From Thermus sp. 2.9 (lineage in GTDB: Bacteria > Deinococcota > Deinococci > Deinococcales > Thermaceae): a stretch of DNA of 40,262 nt. The notes under the pieces were generated by a model. It was not told the origin of the DNA. It was given only the letters and a program-made list of their open reading frames with translations, and searched no databases. The stretch covers positions 1 through 40,262 of the forward strand of contig NZ_JTJB01000006.1 in the NCBI RefSeq assembly GCF_000794385.1, written 5' to 3'. The position numbers and the translations under genes are program-made. Below are positions 31,523 through 40,262 of the stretch, in pieces; positions within the stretch are counted from its first letter, which is position 1; each line of letters starts with the position of its first letter.

Positions 31523-32740
31523 TTAGGCCCCATACTTCAAGAGCCGGCCGGCGTGGGCCAGGAGGAGGGGCATGAGCTCCACCCCCCGCAGGTGCCCTAG
31601 GCTCCCCTTCAAGGCCTCCGCCTCCGTGAAGCGCCGGGCCTCGTCCCGCCGCAGATAAGGGGCTTTGAGGAGGAGGGGCACGGGGTGCCAGGAGTGGGCC
31701 TTGAGGAGGGCGGGGGTGGAGTGGTCCCCGGTGAGGGCGAGGACCTCGGGCTTCAGGGCCAGGAGCTCGGGCAGGAGGGCGTCAAAGCGCTCAATCTCCC
31801 GGACCTTGCCCCAGAAGTCCCCGTCCTCCCCTTTGGCGTCCGTCTTTTTGAAGTGGAGGTAAAAGAACTCGTACCGCTCCCAGTTCTCCTTTAGGGCCTT
31901 TAGCTTCCCTTCGTGGGCGTCCCCTTCCCCCTCCACGGGGAGGACCTCCATGCCCACCAAAGCGGCGAGCCCCTTGTACATGGGGTAGCTGGCGATGGCG
32001 GCGGCCTTTAGGCCGTACACCTCCTGGAAACTGGGAAACCGAGGCTTCTTGGAGGCGCCCCGGAAAAGGGCCCCGTTGAGCCGGGGCTCGTCCCTTAGCA
32101 CCTCCCGGATGCGCTCGGAGAGGAGGTTGACAAGGCGGGCGGTCTTGGCGGAGGCCTCGTCCAGGGGCTTGGCCGCCAAGGGGGGAAGGCCCGCTTTTTG
32201 GGGGTCTGTGTCCGTGATCCCGTCCGAAAGGCCTTCTCCCCGGAGGATCACCAGGAAGCGGTGCTCGCTTTCCGTATAGAAGTGGACTTCCACGTCCTCT
32301 ATGTGGGGGATGGCCTCCTTTAGCTTGGCGATGACCCTTCGGTTTTCCTCCGTGGAGGGCCTTCCCGCACGGCGGTCCACCACCTTCCCCTGGGCGTCCA
32401 GGGTGGCGAAGTTGCCCCTAAGGGCCACGTCCCCTTCCCGGAAGTCCGCCCCCAGGCCCAAGGCGCTTAAGGCCCCCCGGCCCACCACGTAGCGGAAGGG
32501 ATCGTACCCGAAAAGGGCCAGGTGCCCGGGGCCCGAGCCCGGGGCGAGGCCCGGGTGGACGGGGGTGAGGAGGCCCAAGGTGCTTTCCGCGGCCAGGCGG
32601 TCCAGGTTCGGGGTTTTAGCGGCCTCCAGCTCCGTGGCACCCCCCGGCTCCAGGGGAAGGCCTCCCACGCCGTCTAGGACCACCAGGAGGATTTTTCCGC
32701 CAGGTTGGTGAAGCTCCTTGAGGACGGGGAAAAGGTCCAT
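31523..32740 (-). CDS. apgM: 2,3-bisphosphoglycerate-independent phosphoglycerate mutase (archaeal type)
   Basis: 405 aa. Alkaline-phosphatase-like fold: VVLDGVGG with metal-binding Asp23, the phosphoserine nucleophile Ser69 in [43 protein letters not shown] and [20 protein letters not shown] for the second metal site. It interconverts 3- and 2-phosphoglycerate in glycolysis/gluconeogenesis, the type found in archaea and Thermus. ATG 32740. Followed by Uma2 after 9 bp. Confidence 0.95.
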   Translation of the reverse strand: MDLFPVLKELHQPGGKILLVVLDGVGGLPLEPGGATELEAAKTPNLDRLAAESTLGLLTPVHPGLAPGSGPGHLALFGYDPFRYVVGRGALSALGLGADFREGDVALRGNFATLDAQGKVVDRRAGRPSTEENRRVIAKLKEAIPHIEDVEVHFYTESEHRFLVILRGEGLSDGITDTDPQKAGLPPLAAKPLDEASAKTARLVNLLSERIREVLRDEPRLNGALFRGASKKPRFPSFQEVYGLKAAAIASYPMYKGLAALVGMEVLPVEGEGDAHEGKLKALKENWERYEFFYLHFKKTDAKGEDGDFWGKVREIERFDALLPELLALKPEVLALTGDHSTPALLKAHSWHPVPLLLKAPYLRRDEARRFTEAEALKGSLGHLRGVELMPLLLAHAGRLLKYGA

Positions 32741-32755
32741 AGGGCCATTGTAAAA

Positions 32756-32775
32756 CCCCCGCCCTTGGGCGGGGG
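32756..32775 (-). terminator. Rho-independent terminator after the subtilase gene
   Basis: 9-bp stem CCCCCGCCC / GGGCGGGGG with a tiny loop, followed on the minus strand by TTTTACAA. It separates the protease from apgM. Confidence 0.85.
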
Positions 32776-32791
32776 GTCGTGGTCAAACGCC

Positions 32792-34312
32792 TTAGCGCAC
32801 GGCCTGGTCGGCGTTCACCAGCCCGTGGCCGAAGAGCTGGCGGCTACCGATGTTCTCGGCGGTGGCCTTCAGGTGGGCCCGCACCTCCCCCGGGCCCCAC
32901 TCGGGGTGCAGGGCCCGCACCAAGGCGGCCACCGCGGCCACGTGGGGGCTCGCCATAGAGGTCCCGGCGTACCAGGCGTAAGCGGGCGTGTTTTCGTCTA
33001 CGATGACCGTGGAAAGGATGAGGTGGTACCGGTAGCCGGCAGGTCGTTCGGCCCGTGGCCGAGTGCACCAGCTTTGGCCATTTTCGTCCAGGCCGCAGTC
33101 CCCACCCGGGGCGGAGAGGTCCACCGCCGCCCCGTAGTTGGAGTAGAAGGCGAGGATGTCTTGCCCGGGTTCGGCGTTGAGGGTTTGGCTCGTGGGGTAG
33201 GGCAGTTGCCAGAAGGGGGTGGCGGTGCCGGTGGCGGAAACGGAAACCACCGTGGGAAGGTCGGAAGGGATGTGGACTACGGGGCCGTTGGCGTTTTGGG
33301 CGCTGTTCCCCGCGGAGGCCACGATGAGGGTTCCCATGCGGTTGGCGTACTTCATCACCCGGTCCCAGGCCACCATGGCCGCCACGTCGTCGCGGTTTTG
33401 CGTGGAAAGCGTACCGCCCAGGCTCATGTTGATGACGGAGTACCCTCTGCTGGCGGCGTCCAGGATAGCTTCAAAGATGGGACCATCCCAAGCGCCCACA
33501 TCGTCGTACTCTTCCCCAGTTTCGGGGTCCGTGTAGTGGTAGCGGTCAAAGACCTTGTAGGCGGCAAGGCGCACGCCGGGGGCCACCCCTACCACCCGGC
33601 CCCCGCCAAAGGCGGCGGCCACGGTTCCGGAGACGTGGGTGCCGTGGGCTTCGTAAAGGACCGAGGGGGCAGGGGTGCAGAGGTTATTGGGGTCCAGGTG
33701 GTCAAAGTCAATCCAGAGGGTGTACTTGGGGTAGCTTGGGGTGTTGTTAGGTCCCCCGGTTTCCCGGCAATAGTTGGTGGCCTGGAAGTCCACGATCTGG
33801 GTGGCGAGGTCGGGGTGGTTGTCCATGACCCCCGTGTCCAGCACGGCCACGGTGGCCCGGGCCTGGACCGAGAGGGGCACCCGCTCCCACACCTTGGGGG
33901 CGCCGATGCGCCGGATATCCCACTGGTACCGGTAGAGGCTATCCGCCGCCGTGGGGGCGCCGTACGTTTCCTCCGGCACCATGACCCGTTCGGGCAGGCG
34001 GTAGAGGTGCTCCTTGCCCACGGCCAGGATTTCCGGGCGCTTGGCCAGGCGGGCCGCGGTTTCCCCATCAGCCAAGACGGTCAGGGCGCCGATGGGGCCG
34101 AGTTCTTTCAGCACTTTAGCCCCCGCGCTTTCCGCCAGCCCCTTGGCGCCCGGGGGAAGGGTTTCGGAGCGAAACACCACCAAGTAGCGTTCGGGGTTGG
34201 GTTTACCCGGGACCATTTGTACGGAAAGCGTCTGGGCGCTTGGGGTCTGTCCTGTGCAGGCGGCAAACAGGAGCGCCAAAATGCCGAGCAAGCCGTAAAT
34301 ACCTTTCCGCAT
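32792..34312 (-). CDS. Secreted subtilisin-like serine protease, lipoprotein
   Basis: 506 aa. A short lipoprotein signal peptide ends in LFAAC with Cys19, so it is probably membrane-tethered. An inhibitor-I9-like propeptide (about 40-105, ERYLVVF to EILAVGK) precedes the S8 domain: Asp159 in VLDTGV, His223 in HGTHVSG, oxyanion Asn336 in ASAGN, and Ser452 in GTSMASPH. Cysteine pairs (182/212 and 406/416) may form disulfides, as in aqualysin-type enzymes. ATG 34312 has GGAGGTGG upstream. It is the only clearly secreted enzyme in the window. Confidence 0.92.
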   Translation of the reverse strand: MRKGIYGLLGILALLFAACTGQTPSAQTLSVQMVPGKPNPERYLVVFRSETLPPGAKGLAESAGAKVLKELGPIGALTVLADGETAARLAKRPEILAVGKEHLYRLPERVMVPEETYGAPTAADSLYRYQWDIRRIGAPKVWERVPLSVQARATVAVLDTGVMDNHPDLATQIVDFQATNYCRETGGPNNTPSYPKYTLWIDFDHLDPNNLCTPAPSVLYEAHGTHVSGTVAAAFGGGRVVGVAPGVRLAAYKVFDRYHYTDPETGEEYDDVGAWDGPIFEAILDAASRGYSVINMSLGGTLSTQNRDDVAAMVAWDRVMKYANRMGTLIVASAGNSAQNANGPVVHIPSDLPTVVSVSATGTATPFWQLPYPTSQTLNAEPGQDILAFYSNYGAAVDLSAPGGDCGLDENGQSWCTRPRAERPAGYRYHLILSTVIVDENTPAYAWYAGTSMASPHVAAVAALVRALHPEWGPGEVRAHLKATAENIGSRQLFGHGLVNADQAVR

Positions 34313-34339
34313 AAACCACCTCCGCAATGAAACGGGGTC

Positions 34340-34345
34340 AGTATA
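34340..34345 (-). promoter_or_regulatory. -10 box of the subtilase gene
   Basis: Minus-strand TATACT preceded by TGG, an extended -10. No clear -35. Leader of about 20 bases with a good ribosome binding site. Confidence 0.6.
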
Positions 34346-34370
34346 CCACAACGTGTTCGGCGGCGCTGGG

Positions 34371-35818
<1,448 letters not shown>

Positions 35819-35819
35819 G

Positions 35820-37556
35820 ATGCGGGTCCTTGGGCGCAGGATCTACTGGCGTTGGTACGGGGAGGTGCTCCTGGAGGGGGGCGTTCTCCTCCGCATGTCG
35901 GGGGATGTGGCCAAGTGGCTTCGGCCCGGGGACCGTGTGCGCCTCGCCACCGCCTTCAAGAAGCCCCTTTTAGACTTTGACGAGTACGCCCTGGAGGGGG
36001 TCTTCCCCCTCTGGCCTCCCTTTAGCCGGGAGCTAGAACACGTGCGGGAGAGCCCCTTGGGCCAGGAGGCCTACCGGTACCGCCTGCGCGTGCGGGAGGC
36101 CACCTACGAGGGGGATTTTGAGGCCATCGCCGAGCTGGAGCAGTTCCACTACGCCTCGGAGAAGGAGGTGGTGGCCCTTTGGGTCTGCACCCGGTGCCAG
36201 AAGACCCTTCTCGCCAACACCAAGCCCGTCTGCGACTGCGGGGGGGAGGTGCGGCTTAAGGAGATCCGGGGCTCCACCCCGGCGAGCCGCTTTCTAGTGC
36301 TGGAGCTCTTGGAGCGCCTCCCCTTTGAACCCAAGATCCTGGGCTACCTGCGCCTAGACCCGCCCATCCCCCGCATGCACCGCAGGACCCCCGAAGGGGT
36401 GGAGCGGGACATCCGGGAAAGGATTTTTCCCAAGGATTGGTTCCACCCCACCTACGAGGGGGGTAGCGACTGGGAAGCGGCCTTGGACCGGGTCAAGACC
36501 GCCGCCGCCCGCATCGCCCGGGTGGTGGTCCACCCCGACTACCGTTCGGAGGGCTTTGGGGGGCTTCTGGTGAGGATGGCCTTGGCGTGGGCCGAGGAGC
36601 GGGGTGCCCCCGAGGGAAGGCGGGAGAAGCACCTCGTCTACACCATCGCCCAGATGGCCCGCTACCACCCCTTCTTTGAAAAGGTGGGCTTCCGCTACCT
36701 CTTTGACACCGCCTCGGGGCGGCCCGTCCTCTTCTACCCCTTGACCGGGGAAGCCAAGGCCTATCTGGAGCGCTTCCTCCGGGAAGATCCCCTGGCCAGG
36801 GCCCACGGGGGGCGGCTTTTCCGGCCCCGGTTTGGGCGGGTGGAGGGGCTAAAGGGGCCCATAAGCCTTCAAGGGGTCCACAAGGCTTACCGGAGCCACT
36901 TAGACCTCGAGGGCCTTCCCCAAGAGGTGCGGGAGGCCTTGGCCGCCTTCGGGGTGAAGGCGCGGGTGGTGGAGCGGGCGGTGCTGAGGGGCGCGGATTT
37001 GGAGATCCCCCCAGGAAGCCTGGTGGTCCTGGCAGGGGCGAGCGGGGCGGGGAAGACCACCCTGCTCCGCCTCCTTCTGGGCGAGCCCCCGGACCTGGGC
37101 CGGGTGGTCCTTCCCCCGGGCAAGCGCGTGGCCTATATCCCCGGGGAGCGGGAGGTGGCGCTGGGGGAGGGGGCGGTCCTCGAGGCGGTCTACCGGAAGC
37201 TCGGGGACGTGGGGGCGGCCATTGAGGTCCTGAACCGCGTGGGGCTTTCCGACGCCGTGCTCTACCGGGCGCGGCCCAAGGAGCTTTCCACGGGCCAGAG
37301 GGAGCGCTTCCGCCTCGCCCTCCTCTTGGCCGAGAGGCCCGACCTTCTGCTCATAGACGAGTTCGCCGCCCACCTGGACGTGCCCACCGCTCGCCGGGTG
37401 GCCCTGGGCCTGGGGAAGCTTTGCCGGGAAGCGGGCGTCACCCTGGTGGCCGCCACCCACCGCCCCGAGGTCATCGCCGCCTTGGACCCCGACCTTCTGG
37501 TCTTTGTGGGCTACGGGGGGCTCACCACGGCACCTCGGACAGGTCCACGAACATGA
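35820..37556 (+). CDS. GNAT acetyltransferase-ABC ATPase fusion (COG2401 type)
   Basis: 578 aa. N-terminal unclassified part (1-115), a small zinc-ribbon-like cluster CTRC at 123-126 with CDC at 138-140, a GNAT fold (about 150-310) with acetyl-CoA loop VVVHPDYRSEGFGG (235-248), then an ABC ATPase: Walker A GASGAGKT (406-413), signature LSTGQ (489-493), Walker B LLLIDEFAAHLD (509-520) and H-loop His547. The Q-loop glutamine is not evident (IPGERE instead). No membrane helices, so not a transporter. Such fusions are known in archaea and some thermophiles with no established function. It starts one base after proS and overlaps the ASCH gene at the 3' end by 35 bp. Confidence 0.9.
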   Translation: MRVLGRRIYWRWYGEVLLEGGVLLRMSGDVAKWLRPGDRVRLATAFKKPLLDFDEYALEGVFPLWPPFSRELEHVRESPLGQEAYRYRLRVREATYEGDFEAIAELEQFHYASEKEVVALWVCTRCQKTLLANTKPVCDCGGEVRLKEIRGSTPASRFLVLELLERLPFEPKILGYLRLDPPIPRMHRRTPEGVERDIRERIFPKDWFHPTYEGGSDWEAALDRVKTAAARIARVVVHPDYRSEGFGGLLVRMALAWAEERGAPEGRREKHLVYTIAQMARYHPFFEKVGFRYLFDTASGRPVLFYPLTGEAKAYLERFLREDPLARAHGGRLFRPRFGRVEGLKGPISLQGVHKAYRSHLDLEGLPQEVREALAAFGVKARVVERAVLRGADLEIPPGSLVVLAGASGAGKTTLLRLLLGEPPDLGRVVLPPGKRVAYIPGEREVALGEGAVLEAVYRKLGDVGAAIEVLNRVGLSDAVLYRARPKELSTGQRERFRLALLLAERPDLLLIDEFAAHLDVPTARRVALGLGKLCREAGVTLVAATHRPEVIAALDPDLLVFVGYGGLTTAPRTGPRT

Positions 37557-37887
37557 CCCGTCCCTGGCGCCGGGGAACCCAGAGGGGCTTCTCGTAGCGG
37601 AAGGCGTTCTCCAGGACCCAGGCGTACAGGGGAGCGTCTTCGGCGTAGGCCCGGAGGAAGGCTTCCTCCGCCTGGTGCTTGGCGAAGTGGGGCAGGAGCT
37701 CCTCCACGCTAAAGGGGCCTTCCACGCCCACCAGGTCCGCCTGGCCGATGAGCTTCCCTCCCGTGACGATGCCCAGGGGCCCCCGGTGGCGGGCGTAGCG
37801 CCTGCGGATTTCCCAGGTCTTCTTGCCGTCCACGATGAGGCTGGCGTAAGGCTCGCGCACGATGAGCCCGATTTTGGGCCTTTCCAC
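37522..37887 (-). CDS. ASCH-domain (PUA-like) protein
   Basis: 121 aa. Single ASCH fold: IGLIVREPYASLIVDGKKTWEIRRR near the start is the diagnostic strand-helix-strand, then GGKLIGQADLVGVEG and a C-terminal VMFVDLS strand. ASCH proteins bind RNA or modified nucleosides; E. coli YqfB hydrolyses N4-acetylcytidine. The GKKTWEIR segment has Lys and Thr, but Glu replaces the second Thr of YqfB, so the same reaction cannot be assumed. GTG 37887 is leaderless-like (six bases from a TACAAT). Convergent with, and overlapping, the GNAT-ABC fusion. Confidence 0.85.
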   Translation of the reverse strand: MERPKIGLIVREPYASLIVDGKKTWEIRRRYARHRGPLGIVTGGKLIGQADLVGVEGPFSVEELLPHFAKHQAEEAFLRAYAEDAPLYAWVLENAFRYEKPLWVPRRQGRVMFVDLSEVPW

Positions 37888-37893
37888 GCTCTC

Positions 37894-37899
37894 ATTGTA
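37894..37899 (-). promoter_or_regulatory. -10 box of the ASCH gene
   Basis: Minus-strand TACAAT six bases before the GTG start, consistent with a leaderless mRNA. On the plus strand the same bases sit at the nth start, where a weak TGTAGA could serve as -10. Confidence 0.55.
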
Positions 37900-37901
37900 G
37901 A

Positions 37902-38564
37902 GTGGGGGACGTGGGTTGTCCGAGGGAAGGGCAAAAGGAAAAAAGGGCGAGGGCCTTAAAGATCCTGAAGGCCCTCAAGGAGGCCTATCCCGGTGCCCGC
38001 ACGGAGCTTAAGCATGGTAGCCCGTTCCAACTCCTCGTGGCCACGGTCCTTTCCGCCCAGGCCACGGACAAAAGCGTGAACGAGGCCACCCCGGCCCTCT
38101 TCGCCCGCTTTCCCGACGCCAGGGCCCTGGCGGCGGCCACCCCGGAGGAGGTGGAGCCCTACATAAGGCGCATCGGGCTCTACAAGACCAAGGCCAAGAA
38201 CCTGGTGGCCTTGGCGAGGCGGCTTGTGGCGGAGCATGGGGGAGAGGTGCCCAAGGACAAGGAGGCCCTCATGCGGCTTCCCGGGGTGGGCTGGAAGACG
38301 GCCACGGTGGTGTTGGGGGCGGCCTTCGGCATCCCCGGCATCGCCGTGGACACCCACGTGGCCCGCCTAAGCCGGAGGCTTTGCCTCACGGAGGCCAAGC
38401 GACCGGAGAAGATTGGAGCCGATTTGGAGAGGCTTTTCCCCAAGGGGGACTGGGTCTTCGTCCACCACGCCCTGGTGCTCCACGGCCGCTACGTCTGCAC
38501 GGCGAGGAGGCCCCGTTGCGGGGCCTGCGTCCTCGCCCCCTTTTGCCCAAGCCGGGAGGCTTAG
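37902..38564 (+). CDS. nth: Endonuclease III (DNA glycosylase/AP lyase)
   Basis: 220 aa from GTG 37902; GTG 37911 is an equally plausible start. Helix-hairpin-helix LMRLPGVGWKTATVVLGAAF with the catalytic Lys in GWKT, catalytic Asp in IAVDTHVARL, and a [4Fe-4S] cluster C-x6-C-x2-C-x5-C near the C-terminus (CTARRPRCGACVLAPFC). It removes oxidised pyrimidines and cuts abasic sites. A GTG/GTG choice cannot be settled from sequence; both have weak ribosome binding sites. Followed by MFS after 16 bp. Confidence 0.95.
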   Translation: MGDVGCPREGQKEKRARALKILKALKEAYPGARTELKHGSPFQLLVATVLSAQATDKSVNEATPALFARFPDARALAAATPEEVEPYIRRIGLYKTKAKNLVALARRLVAEHGGEVPKDKEALMRLPGVGWKTATVVLGAAFGIPGIAVDTHVARLSRRLCLTEAKRPEKIGADLERLFPKGDWVFVHHALVLHGRYVCTARRPRCGACVLAPFCPSREA

Positions 38565-38580
38565 GCCAAGGAGGTTTTCG

Positions 38581-39723
38581 GTGAAGGGGATCTCCCCCCC
38601 ATATCGCTTAGTGCTGGCAAGTTTCCTCTGGTCCTTCGGGGCCAACCTGGTTTATTTTTTTCTCAACTTTCACCTCGAGGCCCTGGGCTACACCCGGGCC
38701 CACATCGGCTACGCCCAGGCCTTTCTCCTCCTCGTGGGGGTGGTGTCCTCCCTCCCCCTCACCTACCTCATCCCCCGCCTGGGCTACCTGAAAAGCCTCT
38801 ACTTGGCCTTTTTCCTGGCGGCGGGGAGCGGTGTCCTTCTCGGGCTTGGCCTTTGGGTTTTTCCCGCCCTCGGGGGGTACGGCCTGGCGGGGGCGCTCTT
38901 GCAGGGGGCGGCGGCCCCCCTCATGGCGCGGCTCGTGCCCCCGGAAAGGCGGGTGGCCCTTTTCAGCCTGCAGGCGGCCCTCACCACGGCGAGCGGCTTT
39001 TTCTCCACCTTGCTCGCTGGCTTCCTCTCCGAGTGGGTGGGGGCCAGGCACGTTCTCCTCTTCGCCCTGCCCTTTTTCCTCCTGGCGGTGCCCTTGGCGC
39101 TGGGCTTGCCGGAAGGGGAGGGGAAGACCCCACGGCTGGAGGGGCGGTTGGGGGTGTGGCTTCGCCTCCTCGTGCCCCAGGTGGTCATCGGCTTCGGGGC
39201 GGGGCTCGTCATCCCCTTTGTGAACCTTTACCTGAAGGAGAAGTTCGGGCTCACCTATGGGGCCACGGGCCTCGTCTTCGCCCTCTCCTCCTTGGCCACG
39301 GGCGGGGCCATGCTCCTCCAGCCCCTTTTGGTCGGGAGGGTGGGGAAGCTTAAGGCCATCGTCCTGGTCCAGGCCCTTTCCCTTCCCTTCTTGGCGCTTT
39401 TGGCCTGGGCCCCCTGGCTTCCCGTGGTCACCGTGGCCCTCTTGGTGCGGGGGGCCCTGATGAACGCCGCCGGACCCGTCTACGCCGCCTTGGTGATGGA
39501 CTACTTGCCCGAGGAGGAACGCCCGGGCTTCTTCTTGGTGGAGTCGGCCCTTTGGAGCCTCCTCTTTGCCCTAGGAAGCGCCCTTTCCGGCAAGCTCCAG
39601 GCCGCCATGGGGCTTGGCGCCTTCCACTACCTCTTCGGGGCCACCCTTCTCCTTTACGCCCTAGGCATCCTCCTTTGGCCTTGGGCCTTCCGGCAAAAGG
39701 CCCCGCCCGGAGGCGGGGCCTAA
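38581..39723 (+). CDS. Major facilitator superfamily transporter
   Basis: 380 aa with about 12 membrane helices. The loop after helix 2 is RLGYLKS, lacking a clear MFS motif A, while VGRVGKLKAIV near 263 resembles its second-half copy. GTG 38581 has AAGGAGG at good spacing. Substrate unknown; drug or sugar efflux is possible by analogy. The stop codon directly follows a strong hairpin that lies within the last codons. Confidence 0.85.
   Translation: MKGISPPYRLVLASFLWSFGANLVYFFLNFHLEALGYTRAHIGYAQAFLLLVGVVSSLPLTYLIPRLGYLKSLYLAFFLAAGSGVLLGLGLWVFPALGGYGLAGALLQGAAAPLMARLVPPERRVALFSLQAALTTASGFFSTLLAGFLSEWVGARHVLLFALPFFLLAVPLALGLPEGEGKTPRLEGRLGVWLRLLVPQVVIGFGAGLVIPFVNLYLKEKFGLTYGATGLVFALSSLATGGAMLLQPLLVGRVGKLKAIVLVQALSLPFLALLAWAPWLPVVTVALLVRGALMNAAGPVYAALVMDYLPEEERPGFFLVESALWSLLFALGSALSGKLQAAMGLGAFHYLFGATLLLYALGILLWPWAFRQKAPPGGGA
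39699..39720. terminator. Hairpin terminator between MFS gene and the convergent unknown gene
   Basis: 9-bp stem GGCCCCGCC / GGCGGGGCC with a CGGA loop, lying in the final MFS codons (PPGGGA). On the minus strand it is followed by TTTT, making a good terminator for the partial gene. Confidence 0.8.
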
Positions 39724-39738
39724 GGGAGGGAGGGGCGG

Positions 39739-40262
39739 CTAGGGCTGGGTGTAGGAGCCGCCAGCGCCTTCCGCCTCCAGCTCCAGGGCGAGGCGGCGGT
39801 CCAAGAGGTCAAAGCCAATTCCTTGGGGGATAGGTCTTGCCGCCAGGAGGTCGCTCAAGGGTTTGTTCGTGCCCAAGGCTGCGGCTTGCCAGCTCACCGT
39901 GTCTCCGCTGGTGGGCTTGAGGGCGGTGAGCCCCGCCACGGCCGTGGGGTCGGGGAGGCTGTAGGAGGTGCTTCCGCCCAGGGCTCCTTGGCTCACGAAG
40001 TGTTGCCAGGCGGACCCCATGGGCCAGTTCAGCACCAGGAGGTAGCCCCTAAGATTTATCCCGCCGGAGAAGCCGCTTGCAGAAAGCCCCTGGAAGGTGG
40101 GAAGGTTCCCCGCACCCGGCGTGGGCACGGTGGGGCTAAAGGCGAGGCTTGGGGCGCTGATGTTCACCGTGGAGGGCAGGCTCGAGGCGGGGATGCGCTT
40201 CAGGGCAGCGCTAGTGCCGCTAAAGGTCAGGACCTGGTAGAGGTCGTCGGGATCGGTGCTCG
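39739..40262 (-). CDS. Unrecognised protein, C-terminal part (gene runs off the window)
   Basis: The frame is open from 40262 to TAG at 39739 (174 residues visible; the 5' end is missing). The sequence is rich in Ser, Pro, Gly and Ala, with few charges in the first part (LPSTVNISAPSLAFSPTVP), then GGINLRGYLLVLNWPMGSAW and a terminal acidic ELEAEGAGGS. This looks like a secreted or cell-surface protein built from beta-strands. No motif I can name. A GTG at 40167 is internal and should not be taken as the start. Confidence 0.6.
   Translation of the reverse strand, partial: STDPDDLYQVLTFSGTSAALKRIPASSLPSTVNISAPSLAFSPTVPTPGAGNLPTFQGLSASGFSGGINLRGYLLVLNWPMGSAWQHFVSQGALGGSTSYSLPDPTAVAGLTALKPTSGDTVSWQAAALGTNKPLSDLLAARPIPQGIGFDLLDRRLALELEAEGAGGSYTQP

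Noticed and set aside
32705-34330. 541-codon plus-strand frame opposite the subtilase
   Set aside because: Composition is Gly/Val/His-rich without motifs; the subtilase has full catalytic residues and a signal peptide.

Overview
The window is chromosomal DNA from a Thermus species close to, but not identical with, T. thermophilus. It is very GC-rich, with third codon positions dominated by G and C. Genes are packed tightly with overlapping stop/start codons. Many proteins match well-known T. thermophilus proteins in length and key residues: a 387-aa NapA with Asp156/Asp157/Lys305, an 854-aa ClpB with Lys204 and an internal GTG start, a 78-aa DafA, FtsH with HEAGH at 418-422, and a 477-aa ProRS ending in Tyr. 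These matches come from memory of the families, not from a database search.

Layout. 1-380: right end of an insertion sequence that appears to have cut a lytic transglycosylase gene (410-1135). 1125-6812 (minus): a histone-fold protein, a PsiE-like membrane protein and a KhtT/KhtU-type K+/H+ antiporter pair, followed by a membrane protease pair (SDH/ClpP-class and rhomboid), a CBS protein and the Na+/H+ antiporter NapA. The CBS/napA junction carries a 63-bp in-frame tandem duplication. 6905-9107 (minus): a peroxide-defence operon (ferritin-like, peroxiredoxin, glutaredoxin-like, thioredoxin) ending in a small heat shock protein. 9200-14474 (minus): clpB followed by a ferritin-like protein, a bacterial eRF1-like (baeRF/Vms1-like) protein, a second Hsp20 and a TT1561-type phosphoesterase-fold protein. 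14642-18135 (minus): dnaK-grpE-dnaJ-dafA. 18261-20138 (plus): ftsH, divergent from dnaK. 20183-22793 (minus): HU, a PlsC-type acyltransferase, endonuclease V and a PGI/PMI-like isomerase; the last is divergent from manA (plus). 23555-26164 (minus): a large ATPase/TPR/BTAD regulator. 26251-30987 (plus): an aroA-cmk-CDP-alcohol phosphotransferase-Nudix-SDR-nrnA operon. 30965-34312 (minus): a Uma2-type nuclease, phosphoglycerate mutase and a secreted subtilase lipoprotein. 34385-39723 (plus): proS, a GNAT-ABC ATPase fusion, nth and an MFS transporter, with an ASCH protein on the minus strand. The window ends inside an unrecognised gene on the minus strand.

The central theme is proteostasis: DnaK/GrpE/DnaJ/DafA, ClpB, FtsH, two Hsp20s, a rhomboid and an SDH-type protease lie within about 18 kb, next to redox enzymes and two cation/proton antiporters. 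The dnaK and clpB promoters share the same -10 and downstream bases (TATGCTTAGGG). The clpB promoter is embedded in an inverted repeat with the geometry of the HspR operator HAIR. No tRNA, rRNA, CRISPR array or prophage was seen. No stretch longer than about 170 bp lacks a gene; the longest gap (14475-14641) holds the clpB promoter and operator.
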